Below, piece after piece: positions 34,441 through 44,257 of a stretch of 49,775 nt of DNA. Positions within the stretch are counted from its first letter, which is position 1. Every line of letters begins with the position of its first letter. The translations under genes were made by a program, and so were the position numbers. Below the pieces are notes generated by a model. That model was not told where the DNA came from. It ran no database searches and worked only from the letters and a program-made list of their open reading frames with translations. Source of the DNA: Ruminococcoides sp052118065 (GTDB lineage Bacteria > Bacillota > Clostridia > Oscillospirales > Acutalibacteraceae); contig JBQKHY010000018.1 of assembly GCA_052118065.1 (NCBI GenBank), positions 1 to 49,775 on the forward strand, written 5' to 3'.

Positions 34441-34501
34441 AAAGTTATTTATATTTATAAGCGTTATAAAAGGAAAATAATGTTGCTATCATCTATTGTA
34501 T

Positions 34502-35062
34502 TTACATTTTGTTCCTAATAGAATCAAGTTGCCTTACAATATTTACTAATGCATTTTCACTTTCTGTTAAATTGTGATTTTTATTATCCGTATAACCCAT
34601 CATATGTGCATATTGAGTTACAAGCATATACTTCTCTTCAAATTCACGTTTTTCCTTTTCAAATGATGAATATGAAATAATAACTTCATAATTTTGTTCA
34701 CATGTATGTTCCCATTCTTCTAATACTATAAATTGAATAGATTGATTAGGTGCAAGCATACAACCATCAAGTTTAATTTCTTTATCATCATCTCTTACTA
34801 ATTCTAAAGTTGGCAACACAGAAAAGCTATTAATTATTGCTCCAGTTTTACCATAGTTTTTTATTTTTAAATAAAAACATCTATCACGTGGATCTTTCAC
34901 CAAATTTGCAATGATATATGGTCTACTCTCTTCTAATCTTGCAGTTTTCATTTCATTTATAGATTTTCTATTCATTATTACAATAATAACTGTAGCAACG
35001 ACATATACAAATGTCAGAACACACATTATAAATCCTTGATTTTGATTCATCCAAGTAATCAT
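34502..35062 (-). CDS. Membrane protein of a two-gene cassette
   Basis: 186 residues. One N-terminal transmembrane segment (GFIMCVLTFVYVVATVIIVI) is followed by a coiled basic/acidic stretch and a cytosolic or outer beta-sandwich-like domain (RPYIIANLVKDPRDRCFYLK, then KNYGKTGAIINSFSV). Membrane-plus-beta proteins of this sort occur in defence islands, but no function is established. It overlaps the upstream gene by 4 bases and is followed by its own terminator. The pair is more AT-rich than the ICE backbone. Confidence 0.7.
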   Translation of the reverse strand: MITWMNQNQGFIMCVLTFVYVVATVIIVIMNRKSINEMKTARLEESRPYIIANLVKDPRDRCFYLKIKNYGKTGAIINSFSVLPTLELVRDDDKEIKLDGCMLAPNQSIQFIVLEEWEHTCEQNYEVIISYSSFEKEKREFEEKYMLVTQYAHMMGYTDNKNHNLTESENALVNIVRQLDSIRNKM

Positions 35063-35718
35063 TTTTTACCTCCAAAATGTCTTTTGTTTTCATATAGAAG
35101 AAGGTTATCAATATCTCTAGGGGAACACCTTTCTCCATATTTCTCGAAAATATACTCCCTTAGTTTCATTGCCCTCATGCAAAAATCCACATATACTTCA
35201 TCTCCCTCTAATAATGTTTCTTTTCTCTCTTTATGGACAAATCTAGTTATACTTCCGACAGCACGACTATCATATATAAAAAAGTGATTTGGCAGATGAA
35301 AATGTAAATATTTTGATGCAAAAGAATGTTTTTCTATTTTTGTGATTTCAGCAATTTGATTAACTAAGAATTTGTGTACATTTAAAATCTCTTGTAAATT
35401 ATCAAGAGAAACTTCTGTAGTAGATTTTAGATATTCTAATTTATCATCTAATTCAACACCAAATTGCAGAAAATGAGGTGCAACAACATACAAATAAAAA
35501 TCATCAGATGACACTGATTTTTCTTTTATTCTTTCAATGGCTGCCGCATAACTTCTTCCAATTAACCATATCTTACCTATAATCACATCCTCGTTTGTAT
35601 GGCTAGGATTTTTCAAACACATATCATATAGAATTTGGTTACCAAAACTCCAATAATCATAGTTTTGTGTTCTAAAGCTTTCATAAACACTATTTGTATA
35701 TGCTTCTAAAATTTTCAT
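35059..35718 (-). CDS. Soluble protein of a two-gene cassette
   Basis: 219 residues, mostly helical, with a conspicuous motif ASKYLHFHLPNHFFIYDSRA at about 140-160. I do not recognise the family by name. I prefer the ATG at 35718 because GGTGAT lies close upstream; the frame is open to 35730. It is translated just before the membrane protein with a 4-base overlap. Position between two transfer genes, atypical composition and a private terminator suggest cargo, perhaps phage defence. This is inference. Confidence 0.7.
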   Translation of the reverse strand: MKILEAYTNSVYESFRTQNYDYWSFGNQILYDMCLKNPSHTNEDVIIGKIWLIGRSYAAAIERIKEKSVSSDDFYLYVVAPHFLQFGVELDDKLEYLKSTTEVSLDNLQEILNVHKFLVNQIAEITKIEKHSFASKYLHFHLPNHFFIYDSRAVGSITRFVHKERKETLLEGDEVYVDFCMRAMKLREYIFEKYGERCSPRDIDNLLLYENKRHFGGKK

Positions 35719-35763
35719 ATAAATCACCATAACAATTATAGCATTAATAAAAACTTTTGTAAA

Positions 35764-37635
35764 TCATCTACCTCCCGCACTCCCAAACAATTCCGCCTTA
35801 TATTCCGGTGCCTTAACCATAAGGAGAAATCTCTCATTACCGCAACGGTAGAAACAAGTACCTCTTTCGGAAAATCTAATCAGTCCATACTCGTTTGGTT
35901 CAAGCATAAGTGCATCCTGAAAATCCTTTGGATTGATGTTTCCGAGATAGAAAAGATATACATGGGTTGGGATTGAGAACAGCGGTTTTGTAAATTCTTT
36001 AATTTTGGGAAGCAGGAAGTCCTCAATGTTCTGACTGGCTATGATGACAGCAGAGTCCTTTTTGCGTACTCGTTTCATAGCGTTACGAATATACTCTATT
36101 GCTGTCATATTGGTAAGGAACAAATACAGTTCATCAATACTTGCAACTGTGTTACCTTCGCCTAACAGCTTGTTACTCATATATGAGAGAATATTAAAAA
36201 GCATTGCATCTTTGAGCCTTTTGTTTGTGTCCAGCAAACCTTTAACACCAAAGCATAACAGCTTGTCATCTGTGATGTTACTGTAGCCGTTGAAATACTG
36301 TGACTCTGAACCTACACACATGCTGTGGATTGCAAGGCAGATTTCTCGGAGGATTTCCTTCGTGTAGAGGCTGTTGCTGTCCTCTTTGAAATTCTCGTAT
36401 TCCTCTGTGCATACCACATAGAAGTCAGACATAATAGGATAATCGGTAGGTCTTAGTCGGGTGTAATCTGTATTGTCATTGATACCAAACTTTGTGTACA
36501 GTTTTGTCAGCAAAATCTCAATAGTGTCAAGCTGTTCATCCGTAAAGTCTTTGTATGCTCTGAAGAAGTCTTTGAGAAATGCAATGTGCTGTGATAGTTT
36601 AGTGTTTTTCGTAAATGCTATAGGACAACTTGAAGTTTCATCCGTATTGTCATTTAATTCATCTATATCAGAGCTATCTTCTGTATTTCCCCAAGACTTT
36701 GGTTCAAGGGGATTGATAGTGTGTCTGCCATCCAAAAAATCAATATAACAGCCACCAAGATTTCTTACTAAATCTTCATATTCCGCTTCAGGGTCAAGGC
36801 AAATAAGTGACTTGCCACTTTCACGAATGTTGGTTAATAATAGTTTTAAGAGGTATGACTTACCCTGTCCGGAGTTGCCGAGTATAAGGACATTACTGTT
36901 GGTCTTGTCATCTGTTCTGGCATCAAAATCCACAAGAATGTTTGTGCCATACTTATCCCTGCCGATATACAGTCCCTTTGCATCTGTCTTGCCTGAGTAG
37001 TTAAAGGGAAACAGATTGGCAACAGAGCTTGCCGGAAGTACCCTTTCAAACAATGAACCGAACTGATTATTTCCAACCGGTGTTACTGACAGGAAACCCT
37101 CCTGCCGGCGAAGTGTAAGTCTGTCAAACTGAATCTTAGAGCGGGTGAGTTCCATTGAGATTTCTGTCTGTAAATCTCTTAACCTTTGCTTTGAGTTGGC
37201 TGTTAATTCAATATATACGGCACAATGTAGAAGTGGCTCTTTGTTTCTTCTGAGGTTTACCATTAGAGCTGTTACATCCTGAAGATTACCCTCAGCTTCA
37301 ATGGTTTCGTTCACATTGTTCCCTGTGCTTTGGAGTTTGTTCTTTCGGGTTGCATTCTGAACGATTTTTCTCTGTTCAACTGAGGATACAAGTCGGTTGT
37401 AGATGTGAAGAGTTACACCATTTCTGTCACCGATTTGTGAAAGAATTGCCTGTTCTTCTGTTGACGGCGGATATTCCTTAACTGCCCAAATACTTCTGTA
37501 ACTGTCACCTACATAGTAAAAATCACTTTTGAACTTTATTGTTGGCGGAAGGATCATATCAAAGAAATCTTTTGTGTTGATTTCTTCCTGCTGTTCCTGT
37601 GTTAAAACTTTAGGTTTGCGTTTAAATAGTTTCAT
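35764..37635 (-). CDS. virB4: VirB4-type conjugation ATPase
   Basis: 623 residues. The N-terminal VirB4 domain is followed by the AAA+ core with Walker A in VLILGNSGQGKSYLLKLLL, an acidic Walker B region in NTVASIDELYLFL, and the later DSAVIIASQNIEDF motif. It powers pilus assembly and substrate transport of the type IV secretion system. It overlaps the sortase gene by 4 bases. The ATG at 37635 is the natural start. It appears intact. The PrgI-like gene that usually precedes VirB4 in such elements is not found here. Confidence 0.94.
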   Translation of the reverse strand: MKLFKRKPKVLTQEQQEEINTKDFFDMILPPTIKFKSDFYYVGDSYRSIWAVKEYPPSTEEQAILSQIGDRNGVTLHIYNRLVSSVEQRKIVQNATRKNKLQSTGNNVNETIEAEGNLQDVTALMVNLRRNKEPLLHCAVYIELTANSKQRLRDLQTEISMELTRSKIQFDRLTLRRQEGFLSVTPVGNNQFGSLFERVLPASSVANLFPFNYSGKTDAKGLYIGRDKYGTNILVDFDARTDDKTNSNVLILGNSGQGKSYLLKLLLTNIRESGKSLICLDPEAEYEDLVRNLGGCYIDFLDGRHTINPLEPKSWGNTEDSSDIDELNDNTDETSSCPIAFTKNTKLSQHIAFLKDFFRAYKDFTDEQLDTIEILLTKLYTKFGINDNTDYTRLRPTDYPIMSDFYVVCTEEYENFKEDSNSLYTKEILREICLAIHSMCVGSESQYFNGYSNITDDKLLCFGVKGLLDTNKRLKDAMLFNILSYMSNKLLGEGNTVASIDELYLFLTNMTAIEYIRNAMKRVRKKDSAVIIASQNIEDFLLPKIKEFTKPLFSIPTHVYLFYLGNINPKDFQDALMLEPNEYGLIRFSERGTCFYRCGNERFLLMVKAPEYKAELFGSAGGR

Positions 37636-38438
37636 TTTTTGCCTCCTAAATTTTCATAAGCTATAACAAGCAATCTTTCATCTTCACTTGCATTTGTACA
37701 GGTGGAAAGGGTTAGGAGCTTGTGGCTCATACTTGGTTTTATGCCGGTATTGTATATTGAATGTTCATTTGCGTATGCCACCCTCTTACAGAACTTTTCA
37801 GCAGATTCAGCAGACACAAACTTGTACCAATCATCGTCAACTGTTGTTTTCATAACAGAAAAAACAGTATATTCTTTCGTGCCATTCCTTGTTTCAAAGG
37901 TTATGGTTTTGTGTAAATCTCTGTAGCTCTTACGAGTGTAATTCATAAGTGTTCCGAACATACTGCCGTCATTCATATGGTGTCCGTAGATAATCATATT
38001 CGCACTTTCAAGTGAACAACGATAATCAAGGAAAGGTGTTCCGCTTAGACTGTAGTTACCATTGAAATCTCTGTTTAAATATTTTTGATGGTCTGTGGTG
38101 CTTTGCATTACCGGATATGAAATACCAGTATCATTCACAGTTAGCCAACCTATACATTCATTGTTTTTCTTTTCAAGTGATGATACATTGTGTCCTGTTG
38201 TATATGATGTATTTTCATAAGTATCACTATTTTTACTGTTAGTAACACCATTAGCATTTTCTACTTTTGGCACAGTAACTGACACCTGCTGTTCAAGTTT
38301 TCTAAAATTATCTTTGGCACTTCCAGTCATATCATTGTGCCAAATAGAAATAACACAGGCTGATACTATGACAGCAAAAATACCGATAATTATGCTAAAC
38401 TGCACCTTGTCCTTAAGCTTCATCTTTTGTTTCTTCAT
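37632..38438 (-). CDS. Class B sortase
   Basis: About 268 residues. An N-terminal membrane helix (VQFSIIIGIFAVIVSACVI) precedes the sortase barrel, with the catalytic His in MIIYGHHMNDGSMFGTL, Cys in KLLTLSTCTNASEDERL and Arg in the same stretch. It joins a surface protein's C-terminal sorting motif to the wall. The likely substrate is the Cna_B adhesin at 39380-42973, whose C-terminus carries PKTGD. The second ATG (38438) is best placed after AAGGAG. Class B sortases with adhesins are regular cargo of these ICEs. Confidence 0.93.
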   Translation of the reverse strand: MKKQKMKLKDKVQFSIIIGIFAVIVSACVISIWHNDMTGSAKDNFRKLEQQVSVTVPKVENANGVTNSKNSDTYENTSYTTGHNVSSLEKKNNECIGWLTVNDTGISYPVMQSTTDHQKYLNRDFNGNYSLSGTPFLDYRCSLESANMIIYGHHMNDGSMFGTLMNYTRKSYRDLHKTITFETRNGTKEYTVFSVMKTTVDDDWYKFVSAESAEKFCKRVAYANEHSIYNTGIKPSMSHKLLTLSTCTNASEDERLLVIAYENLGGKK

Positions 38439-38716
38439 CTTCATTCTCCTTCATATACTGCAATCCGTCATAGTCGGGGATGTTTTCACCGTTTGAACAG
38501 ATTAAGGGTTGCCGATACCCAATTTAACTCAAAGATTTCTGCACCCATTTCATTCATTGCTGTAAAGAAAGAGGCAACCGCATTATAAATCTGTGTATAT
38601 ATCCATTGCAGTAATGTGTCAAATATGGCATTGGAAATCTTTTCTCCAAGTGTATCCCAAGCTGAACCTATGGCGTCACCAATACCGCCAACAAAGTCGC
38701 CTATCCAGTCAAACAT
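38413..38716 (-). pseudogene. VirB6/TrbL-like channel protein with internal deletion
   Basis: The N-terminus MFDWIGDFVGGIGDAIGSAW and the amphipathic stretch WIYTQIYNAVASFFTAMNEM match the start of the long polytopic VirB6-like proteins of Firmicute ICEs. After NWVSATLNLF the frame ends (KR, stop at 38486). In another frame, GENIPDYDGLQYMKENEDEE continues to a stop at 38413, overlapping the sortase start. The transmembrane middle, normally over 200 residues, is absent. A deletion with frameshift most likely removed it, which would disable the secretion channel. Confidence 0.72.
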
Positions 38717-38720
38717 TTAA

Positions 38721-39065
38721 TCACCCCAATACTGTCCAGATATATAGCGGTGCTGTTAATGTAAACACAAGACAGCCGAACAGAATTGCAGGGGCGGTAA
38801 ATTCAAACTGACCGTGTTTTCGATAGTCAAAGTATGCTGTGCCCAGTTTTACGAAAAAAAGGATTGCAAGAATCATATCCACAACAGGAAAAACAACATT
38901 GTTTACCACATTCTTAATCTGCGTCTGTGCTTTAGTCCAAGTGGACTGAATTGCAGTACTGACATCTCCTGCCGCAAAGACAGGTATAGTTGAAACACCA
39001 ATCATAACTGCAACAAGCAAACACATTATTACAATTTTAAAAATACGTTTCTTTTCAGCACTCAT
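38721..39065 (-). CDS. DUF3852/VirB2-like membrane protein
   Basis: 114 residues. A signal-like segment (IVIMCLLVAVMIGVSTIPVF) is followed by DVSTAIQSTWTKAQTQIK and two further hydrophobic helices (VVFPVVDMILAILFFVKL and TAPAILFGCLVFTLTAPLYI). This is the layout of the pilin- or VirB2-like proteins placed before VirB6 in Firmicute conjugative elements. It starts inside the frameshifted small gene upstream and ends 4 bases before the VirB6 remnant. Confidence 0.82.
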   Translation of the reverse strand: MSAEKKRIFKIVIMCLLVAVMIGVSTIPVFAAGDVSTAIQSTWTKAQTQIKNVVNNVVFPVVDMILAILFFVKLGTAYFDYRKHGQFEFTAPAILFGCLVFTLTAPLYIWTVLG

Positions 39066-39380
39066 ATTTATCTACCTCCGAATTTGAAATATATTTTATT
39101 TTCATATTAATCATCTTGGCAAAGTGTATTTCCTCTTTCATTCCTTTTGTGATTGTATCGCCAAACACCCATAATTCATCACATTTAAAGAGTAATTCTC
39201 TGTCGGCTCTCATTCCAAGTTCTCGCTCAAAAGGGATGTCGTCACATAAGATTCCGCATAAATATGAGGTATGACAGGAGCCATACCTCTTTTAAATGCA
39301 TATTTTCCATAAAGCTTTGCTTTTCTGATGTTATCCTTAATATTACCCGAAAGCGGGGAACAGATATAGGCTGTTTTCAT
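39055..39380 (-). pseudogene. Small nucleoside 2-deoxyribosyltransferase-like (DUF4406-type) protein, frameshifted
   Basis: MKTAYICSPLSGNIKDNIRK, then GKYAFKRGMAPVIPHIYA, begins at 39380 in the TAATG overlap with the adhesin stop. The frame breaks near 39263. The continuation ILCDDIPFERELGMRADREL, then CDELWVFGDTITKGMKEEIH, runs in another frame to 39055. Restoring one base gives a protein of about 108 residues of the DUF4406 type common in ICEs. The function is unknown. The frame ends 10 bases inside the next gene. Confidence 0.78.
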
Positions 39381-42300
39381 TAGTCATCATCCTCGTCTTT
39401 TTTGCCTCTGAGTTTAATAACAACCGCTGAAATGACACCACCGAGAATTACTGCAAAAATACCTATTAGGAAACCGTGATTTGAGTCCCCTGTCTTTGGC
39501 TTTTCCTGTTTTTCTGCCTTATTGGTCATTTCAGCCTTTACAATCTGACCGTCCTTTGAAATTTCAAAGGAATGTGGAGTTGTGTCAATGATATATCCGT
39601 CTGGTGCGTCAAATTCTTCGTAGGTGTATTTGCCATATGTTAAGGTGAATTTTGCCAAACCTTTTTTGTTGGTGTAACCCTCAACAACTGTCTTGCCGTT
39701 TTCGTCCTTGATTCTGAAACCTGCATCCGGCAGAAGTTCTCCACTGCTGATATCTTTCTTTGTAATTTCAAGACTACCTGTGATTTTCCTGTTGGCAAAG
39801 CCTACACCGACTTTGTTTTCAATTACTACTGTTTCACTGTTTTTTGTAATTTCAAAGTAATAATGTTCTGTGTCACGAACAAAGCCGATTGGTGCAGTTT
39901 TCTCATAAAGGAAGTATCCACCGTAGGTAAGGTTAGCAAGTTCATAGACACCCTTTTTAACCTCTTTCATTTCCCCACAAACCTTGTCAGCTTTGTCAAA
40001 CTCCTTGTTGCCGTTACTATCTCTGTACACTACAAATGTTGCCCCAGAGAGTTTATTCTTTGGGTGTTCCTCGTCCACCTTGGTTGTAGCAACCTTGCCG
40101 TAGAGAAGTTTGTTGATGATGTTTTCTCCGCCATTGATGTTAATGACTTGTTTTGAGGTATGAGGGTCAGTATATTCAAATGAAAATTCATACTTTGTGT
40201 CATCAAGTACATAGTGGCTGTCAGTAGTGTATTCCTGAACATAGTAATTTCCGAATGGTAAATCATTAGTAAATGTAGCGGTGCCATCTTCTTTACAGTT
40301 GATAATTTCAACAAGTCCATCATTCGGGATAGCAGTTCCGTCACTTGCTTTGATTTCATCCTTTGCATAGAGGGCAAAGCTGACATTAAGAATTTCCTTG
40401 TTGTCTGCTTTGTATTCTTCTGTTTCTTCAAGGATTTTCTTAAGATTTACTTCTGCCTTTTGTCTTTCGTTGTTGATAGAGATATCCGCATTTGTTACGG
40501 CTACTTCCTGACCTGAATATGTGATTTCAACAGTTGTTGGTTCTGTACTTAGAACATATCCGTCAAGGGTTTGTGTTTCAACAAGTCTGTACTTGCCAAG
40601 GTATAATTCTTTGCTTTTGGCTGTTCCGTTCTCACCTGTGGTGATTGTATCAACAAGTGTGTCTTTAACAACTCTTATTGTTCCGTCAGGCATTGTAATA
40701 TCCTCGTCTGCATAGATTTCAAACACTGCACCCTCAAGGTTTGATTTTTCATAAACAGGCTGATATACATTATCGGTGTTTGATACCGTTTTAAATATTT
40801 CACCTGTCTTTGTGACTGTGATTGTACCCATCTGAACCTTGTCTTTTTTCTCTGCTTTAACAACGGTAATACCCTCTTCGGAAGTTGTGTTTTCCTGTGT
40901 CAAATCAAAATATACAGGTGTTGAATCTAAAACATATCCGTAAGGAGCCTGAACCTCAACGACTGAATAGCCTTTGCCGTATGGCAGAGTTTCGGGTGTG
41001 ATAAGATAACCATCTTCATTTGTATAGAAAGTATCAATCTTTGTAACAGAGGGATAGGTGTACTTCATTGTTACAAGTTCACCCTTTGGATTGTAAATCT
41101 GAAAGCCTGCGCCTGCATACGGAATCTGCTTTCCGGTTTCAGAATCAACCTTTACTATCTTTACATAGCTTTCAAGACTTGCGTTATTTATGAGGTATTT
41201 GTATGTTTTTCCGTCCTCGTTTACAAACACATCAAAATCGGCAATGAACTCCGTACCGTCCCAGCCTTTGGTTTGATGAACGGTATATGTGCCGTAGGGC
41301 AAATCCTTTGTTTCTGCAAAACCGTATTCATCACAAACAAGAGTATCTCTTTCGGATTCTTTTGCTTTCGCATAGCTTCCCGATGATTTCAAATACACTT
41401 GAAACTCTGCACCTTTTTCAGGTGTTTCAATTTTTGTACTGCCGTCATCGGTGTGCTTTATGATTGCAATTTTGCCCTTTAAAATATCCTCGGTTACACA
41501 CATTGAAATGCTGTTATTTTCAAGCGTATATTTTTTTGACTCTGCACCGATATGATATTCGCTTTCATCAAGCAAATAACCTTCGCTTGGTTCAATTTCT
41601 TTCAGAGTCCAGTTATCTCCGCATACATAGTTTGAAGTTGTAAAACCGCCGTTTTTATCGGTGGTGTACTTGTCAACCAACTTGCCGTTATTGTAGATGC
41701 CGTAAACTGCTCCTGCAAGTGTTGCATCACGCTGTGCAGATTTTGTTTCAGCGTCCGTTTTGGTAACAGTCAGATTCCACTTTTTAAGAACATTACTGAA
41801 AGATACAGTTGCCGTTTTTCCACTTTCAACATTTACGGTCTTTGATTTTTGTTCGGCATACTCTGTCGGAGTATGCTCAGTAACCGTGTATTTTCCGGGG
41901 ACAAGGTCGGTTAATTCAAATTCACCTTTTGAGTTTGTTTTTACAGTTTTGCTGTAATCGTCGCCTTTGACGGTAAACTCAATATTTGCAACATTGCCAT
42001 CCTCGGAGGTTTTAACAAGTTTGAGATTGCCCGAGCTTGTCTTGACCTTGAAATATGCTCTTATCGGGTCTGCGTCGTTTTCAACACCTGTTATGACATC
42101 CTGCAAGCTTGCGTCACCATATGGCACAAGAACAGTTTTGCCGACATCAGGCATTGACTTTGCAGAGTTGAATGTTACTGCATCGTTGACGGTCGAAGTT
42201 GAAGTCAAGGTCAGCTTGTTGCCTGATACAGATGCGCTCACACCGCCTGTTGTCTTGAAGCTGAAATCCGAAAGAATACTATTGCTGTCAGTAAGAGTTA

Positions 42301-42973
42301 ATGTGTACTTTCCGTCTGAATATTTCATCTCATAGGTTTCAGCCTTTGAAGCGATTGCACTTGCAAAACTTGGAACGGTTGAGTAATTGGCAAGGCTTTT
42401 TGAGATTGCATTGTAAACCGACTTAACTCCGGGATTTGCACCGCCTGCACAGATACCGTCAATGAACTTTGTATTTGTGCATTTATAGCCTTCACCTGTG
42501 GAACGGCAACCAGAAACAAATTCCCATACAATCAGCTGTGTTGCTACCCATTTCTGATCCTCTGTTCCGCTTAAGCTTTTCCCTGAACCGGGTTTGCCGT
42601 AAAGCAGGGCAAGGTTAATTGCTTTCTGTTTTGCAGAGCCTAAATTCTTCCATACGGTTGAACCGTTCTCGGTCAGCGTATTGCCTGAATAGAGAGTATG
42701 ACCGGGTTCAATGCAATAGGCTTCTTTGCCGTCTGCAAAAATCTTGCAAAGCTCTTCTCTGGGAGTTCCGACCGTGTATCCGTCGCTGACTGTGGTCTGC
42801 TGGAATTTGATTGTGTTCCCGGTGCTGTCATAACAGTAATCAAAGGTGATTGTAACCTTATCACCGCTTGCCGCGCTTACGGGGAGTGAAAACATTGTTC
42901 CGAACATTACGACAACCACTAGTAAAAGTGCTGTTATTCTTGTGAATTTCTTATTTCTGATTAACTTAGTCAT
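39380..42973 (-). CDS. Giant Cna_B/SpaA adhesin with thioester domain and sorting signal
   Basis: 1,197 residues from the ATG at 42973 (AAAGGA upstream). A signal peptide (ALLLVVVVMFGTMFSLPVSA) is followed by a TQXA-like thioester domain with Cys in EAYCIEPGHTLYS and Gln in WVATQLIVWEFVSG. About eight Cna_B/SpaA-type beta modules follow, with Lys near their starts (for example LTVTKTDAETK, YVKIVKVDSETGK, SLEITKKDISSGE) and Glu in YxVxE-type ends. The C-terminus PKTGDSNHGF, a membrane helix and KKDEDDD form the sortase signal. It probably mediates mating-pair or host contact by covalent binding. The class B sortase downstream is the likely anchoring enzyme. Confidence 0.93.
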   Translation of the reverse strand: MTKLIRNKKFTRITALLLVVVVMFGTMFSLPVSAASGDKVTITFDYCYDSTGNTIKFQQTTVSDGYTVGTPREELCKIFADGKEAYCIEPGHTLYSGNTLTENGSTVWKNLGSAKQKAINLALLYGKPGSGKSLSGTEDQKWVATQLIVWEFVSGCRSTGEGYKCTNTKFIDGICAGGANPGVKSVYNAISKSLANYSTVPSFASAIASKAETYEMKYSDGKYTLTLTDSNSILSDFSFKTTGGVSASVSGNKLTLTSTSTVNDAVTFNSAKSMPDVGKTVLVPYGDASLQDVITGVENDADPIRAYFKVKTSSGNLKLVKTSEDGNVANIEFTVKGDDYSKTVKTNSKGEFELTDLVPGKYTVTEHTPTEYAEQKSKTVNVESGKTATVSFSNVLKKWNLTVTKTDAETKSAQRDATLAGAVYGIYNNGKLVDKYTTDKNGGFTTSNYVCGDNWTLKEIEPSEGYLLDESEYHIGAESKKYTLENNSISMCVTEDILKGKIAIIKHTDDGSTKIETPEKGAEFQVYLKSSGSYAKAKESERDTLVCDEYGFAETKDLPYGTYTVHQTKGWDGTEFIADFDVFVNEDGKTYKYLINNASLESYVKIVKVDSETGKQIPYAGAGFQIYNPKGELVTMKYTYPSVTKIDTFYTNEDGYLITPETLPYGKGYSVVEVQAPYGYVLDSTPVYFDLTQENTTSEEGITVVKAEKKDKVQMGTITVTKTGEIFKTVSNTDNVYQPVYEKSNLEGAVFEIYADEDITMPDGTIRVVKDTLVDTITTGENGTAKSKELYLGKYRLVETQTLDGYVLSTEPTTVEITYSGQEVAVTNADISINNERQKAEVNLKKILEETEEYKADNKEILNVSFALYAKDEIKASDGTAIPNDGLVEIINCKEDGTATFTNDLPFGNYYVQEYTTDSHYVLDDTKYEFSFEYTDPHTSKQVININGGENIINKLLYGKVATTKVDEEHPKNKLSGATFVVYRDSNGNKEFDKADKVCGEMKEVKKGVYELANLTYGGYFLYEKTAPIGFVRDTEHYYFEITKNSETVVIENKVGVGFANRKITGSLEITKKDISSGELLPDAGFRIKDENGKTVVEGYTNKKGLAKFTLTYGKYTYEEFDAPDGYIIDTTPHSFEISKDGQIVKAEMTNKAEKQEKPKTGDSNHGFLIGIFAVILGGVISAVVIKLRGKKDEDDD

Positions 42974-43051
42974 TATAAAAATCCTTTCATAAAAATATGG
43001 GGCAAAATTTTTCACTTACCCCGATGATGTCTTATTCTGTTTTAAATACAA

Positions 43052-43654
43052 TCATAATTTCATCGCCTGCCCTTCATTGAAATCTTCATCTATATCATCA
43101 GACTGCTCACTGCCGTCCGTGATATTTACATATTCGCCGATAATGTTCAGCGCTTCGCAGTAACTGCCAGAACTTGTAACACGACTGCACATTTCCTTTG
43201 ATTCGTAAGCCATACCGTTTTGCTTTAATGTACGGCTTGCAATTCCTAACAGATTGAATATATTGCCGTCCTGACCTATCAATGCACAGTCGGGTTTGAA
43301 CTTTTCAGCTTTGCTCTGTTCATCGATAATAAAACCACCGAGCTTGTTATCTACATAATCGGAAAGCCAAGTTCCGGCAAAGGCTGTGTAGGACTGTAAT
43401 CTCCACATTGCAAGTTTTGAAGTGTTAAGGTGAACATTGTTATCGAATGGAAACAGCATACATGTTAAGTTGTCATTATCAAATACATATGAATCAGTAA
43501 ACTTTGTGTCATCCAGAAGTATACCGCCTTCTTTGAACATCTCATTTACGCCATCAATCCATCCCTGCGGATCACCTCCACAGCCTTGAAGGATTATACC
43601 TTCTTTGTCATTCATCTTTCTTAAATCGTTTGTTGTTATGTTTTTAATCGCCAT
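43052..43654 (-). CDS. ICE protein of unknown function
   Basis: 200 residues from the ATG at 43654 (AAAGGATAA upstream). It begins MAIKNITTNDLRKMNDKEGI and contains LILQGCGGDPQ-like sequence (IILQGCGGDPQGWIDGVNEM). An alpha/beta body and an acidic C-terminal tail (EQSDDIDEDFNEGQ) follow. Proteins like this are common upstream of the adhesin in conjugative elements, with no assigned role. Antirestriction-like or regulatory functions are possible but unsupported. Confidence 0.72.
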   Translation of the reverse strand: MAIKNITTNDLRKMNDKEGIILQGCGGDPQGWIDGVNEMFKEGGILLDDTKFTDSYVFDNDNLTCMLFPFDNNVHLNTSKLAMWRLQSYTAFAGTWLSDYVDNKLGGFIIDEQSKAEKFKPDCALIGQDGNIFNLLGIASRTLKQNGMAYESKEMCSRVTSSGSYCEALNIIGEYVNITDGSEQSDDIDEDFNEGQAMKL

Positions 43655-43670
43655 AAATATATTATCCTTT

Positions 43671-43703
43671 CCAAATAAAAAACACCCACTTTTCAGTGAG
43701 TGC
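43671..43703 (-). terminator. Terminator after the secreted-protein gene
   Basis: CACTCACTgaaaAGTGGGTG followed by T-rich sequence on the minus strand, directly after the stop of the gene at 43711. It may allow partial read-through to the next gene. Confidence 0.6.
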
Positions 43704-43710
43704 TGTTCTA

Positions 43711-44142
43711 TTAACAATATACTACATATATTCTGCTGTTTTCTTTCACTATATTAAAGGTGATGTCACTTGGTAATATCCCTGAGTCTTTATAGAAGTA
43801 AGCCACATATCTTACATCACCTTTTAGTGCTTTTTTCTGCTCAGTTGTATTCTTATAATACTTGGTGTTTGTAGGTGCAAACCAACTTGCATTATTTGTA
43901 TTTAATGCTTTATCGTAGTGCATACCAAGCTTTGTGCCATAGTTTCTTGCTGTTTTGATGGCTGAATTCACATTAATCTTTTTTGTCTTTTTCTTTGGTG
44001 AATTTCGGCTTGTGTGGGATTTAACTACACTATGGGTTGCTGAAGTTTTTGCCCCAACACTCCCATTTGTAACACCGTTCACCGATACTGTTGAACCTGC
44101 CATTACAAGAACGCTCATTAAGATTGCCATTTGCTTTTTCAT
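43711..44142 (-). CDS. Secreted protein of unknown function
   Basis: 143 residues from the ATG at 44142, with AAGGAG 8 bases upstream. A signal peptide (MAILMSVLVMAGSTVSVNGV) is followed by a Ser/Thr/Lys-rich linker (SRNSPKKKTKKINVNSAIKT) and a small domain ending YVVYC. It resembles short exported ICE proteins of unknown role, perhaps wall-associated in mating. A strong hairpin with T-run follows. Confidence 0.7.
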   Translation of the reverse strand: MKKQMAILMSVLVMAGSTVSVNGVTNGSVGAKTSATHSVVKSHTSRNSPKKKTKKINVNSAIKTARNYGTKLGMHYDKALNTNNASWFAPTNTKYYKNTTEQKKALKGDVRYVAYFYKDSGILPSDITFNIVKENSRIYVVYC

Positions 44143-44257
44143 AACTGTCACTCCTTAAAAATTTTATTTTTATTAGTGACAAGTATATATGAAAAACTAA
44201 TCTTTATCCAGACCAATTACCAACAAGAATTACACCTTAAACTTTAGTGAATACTAC

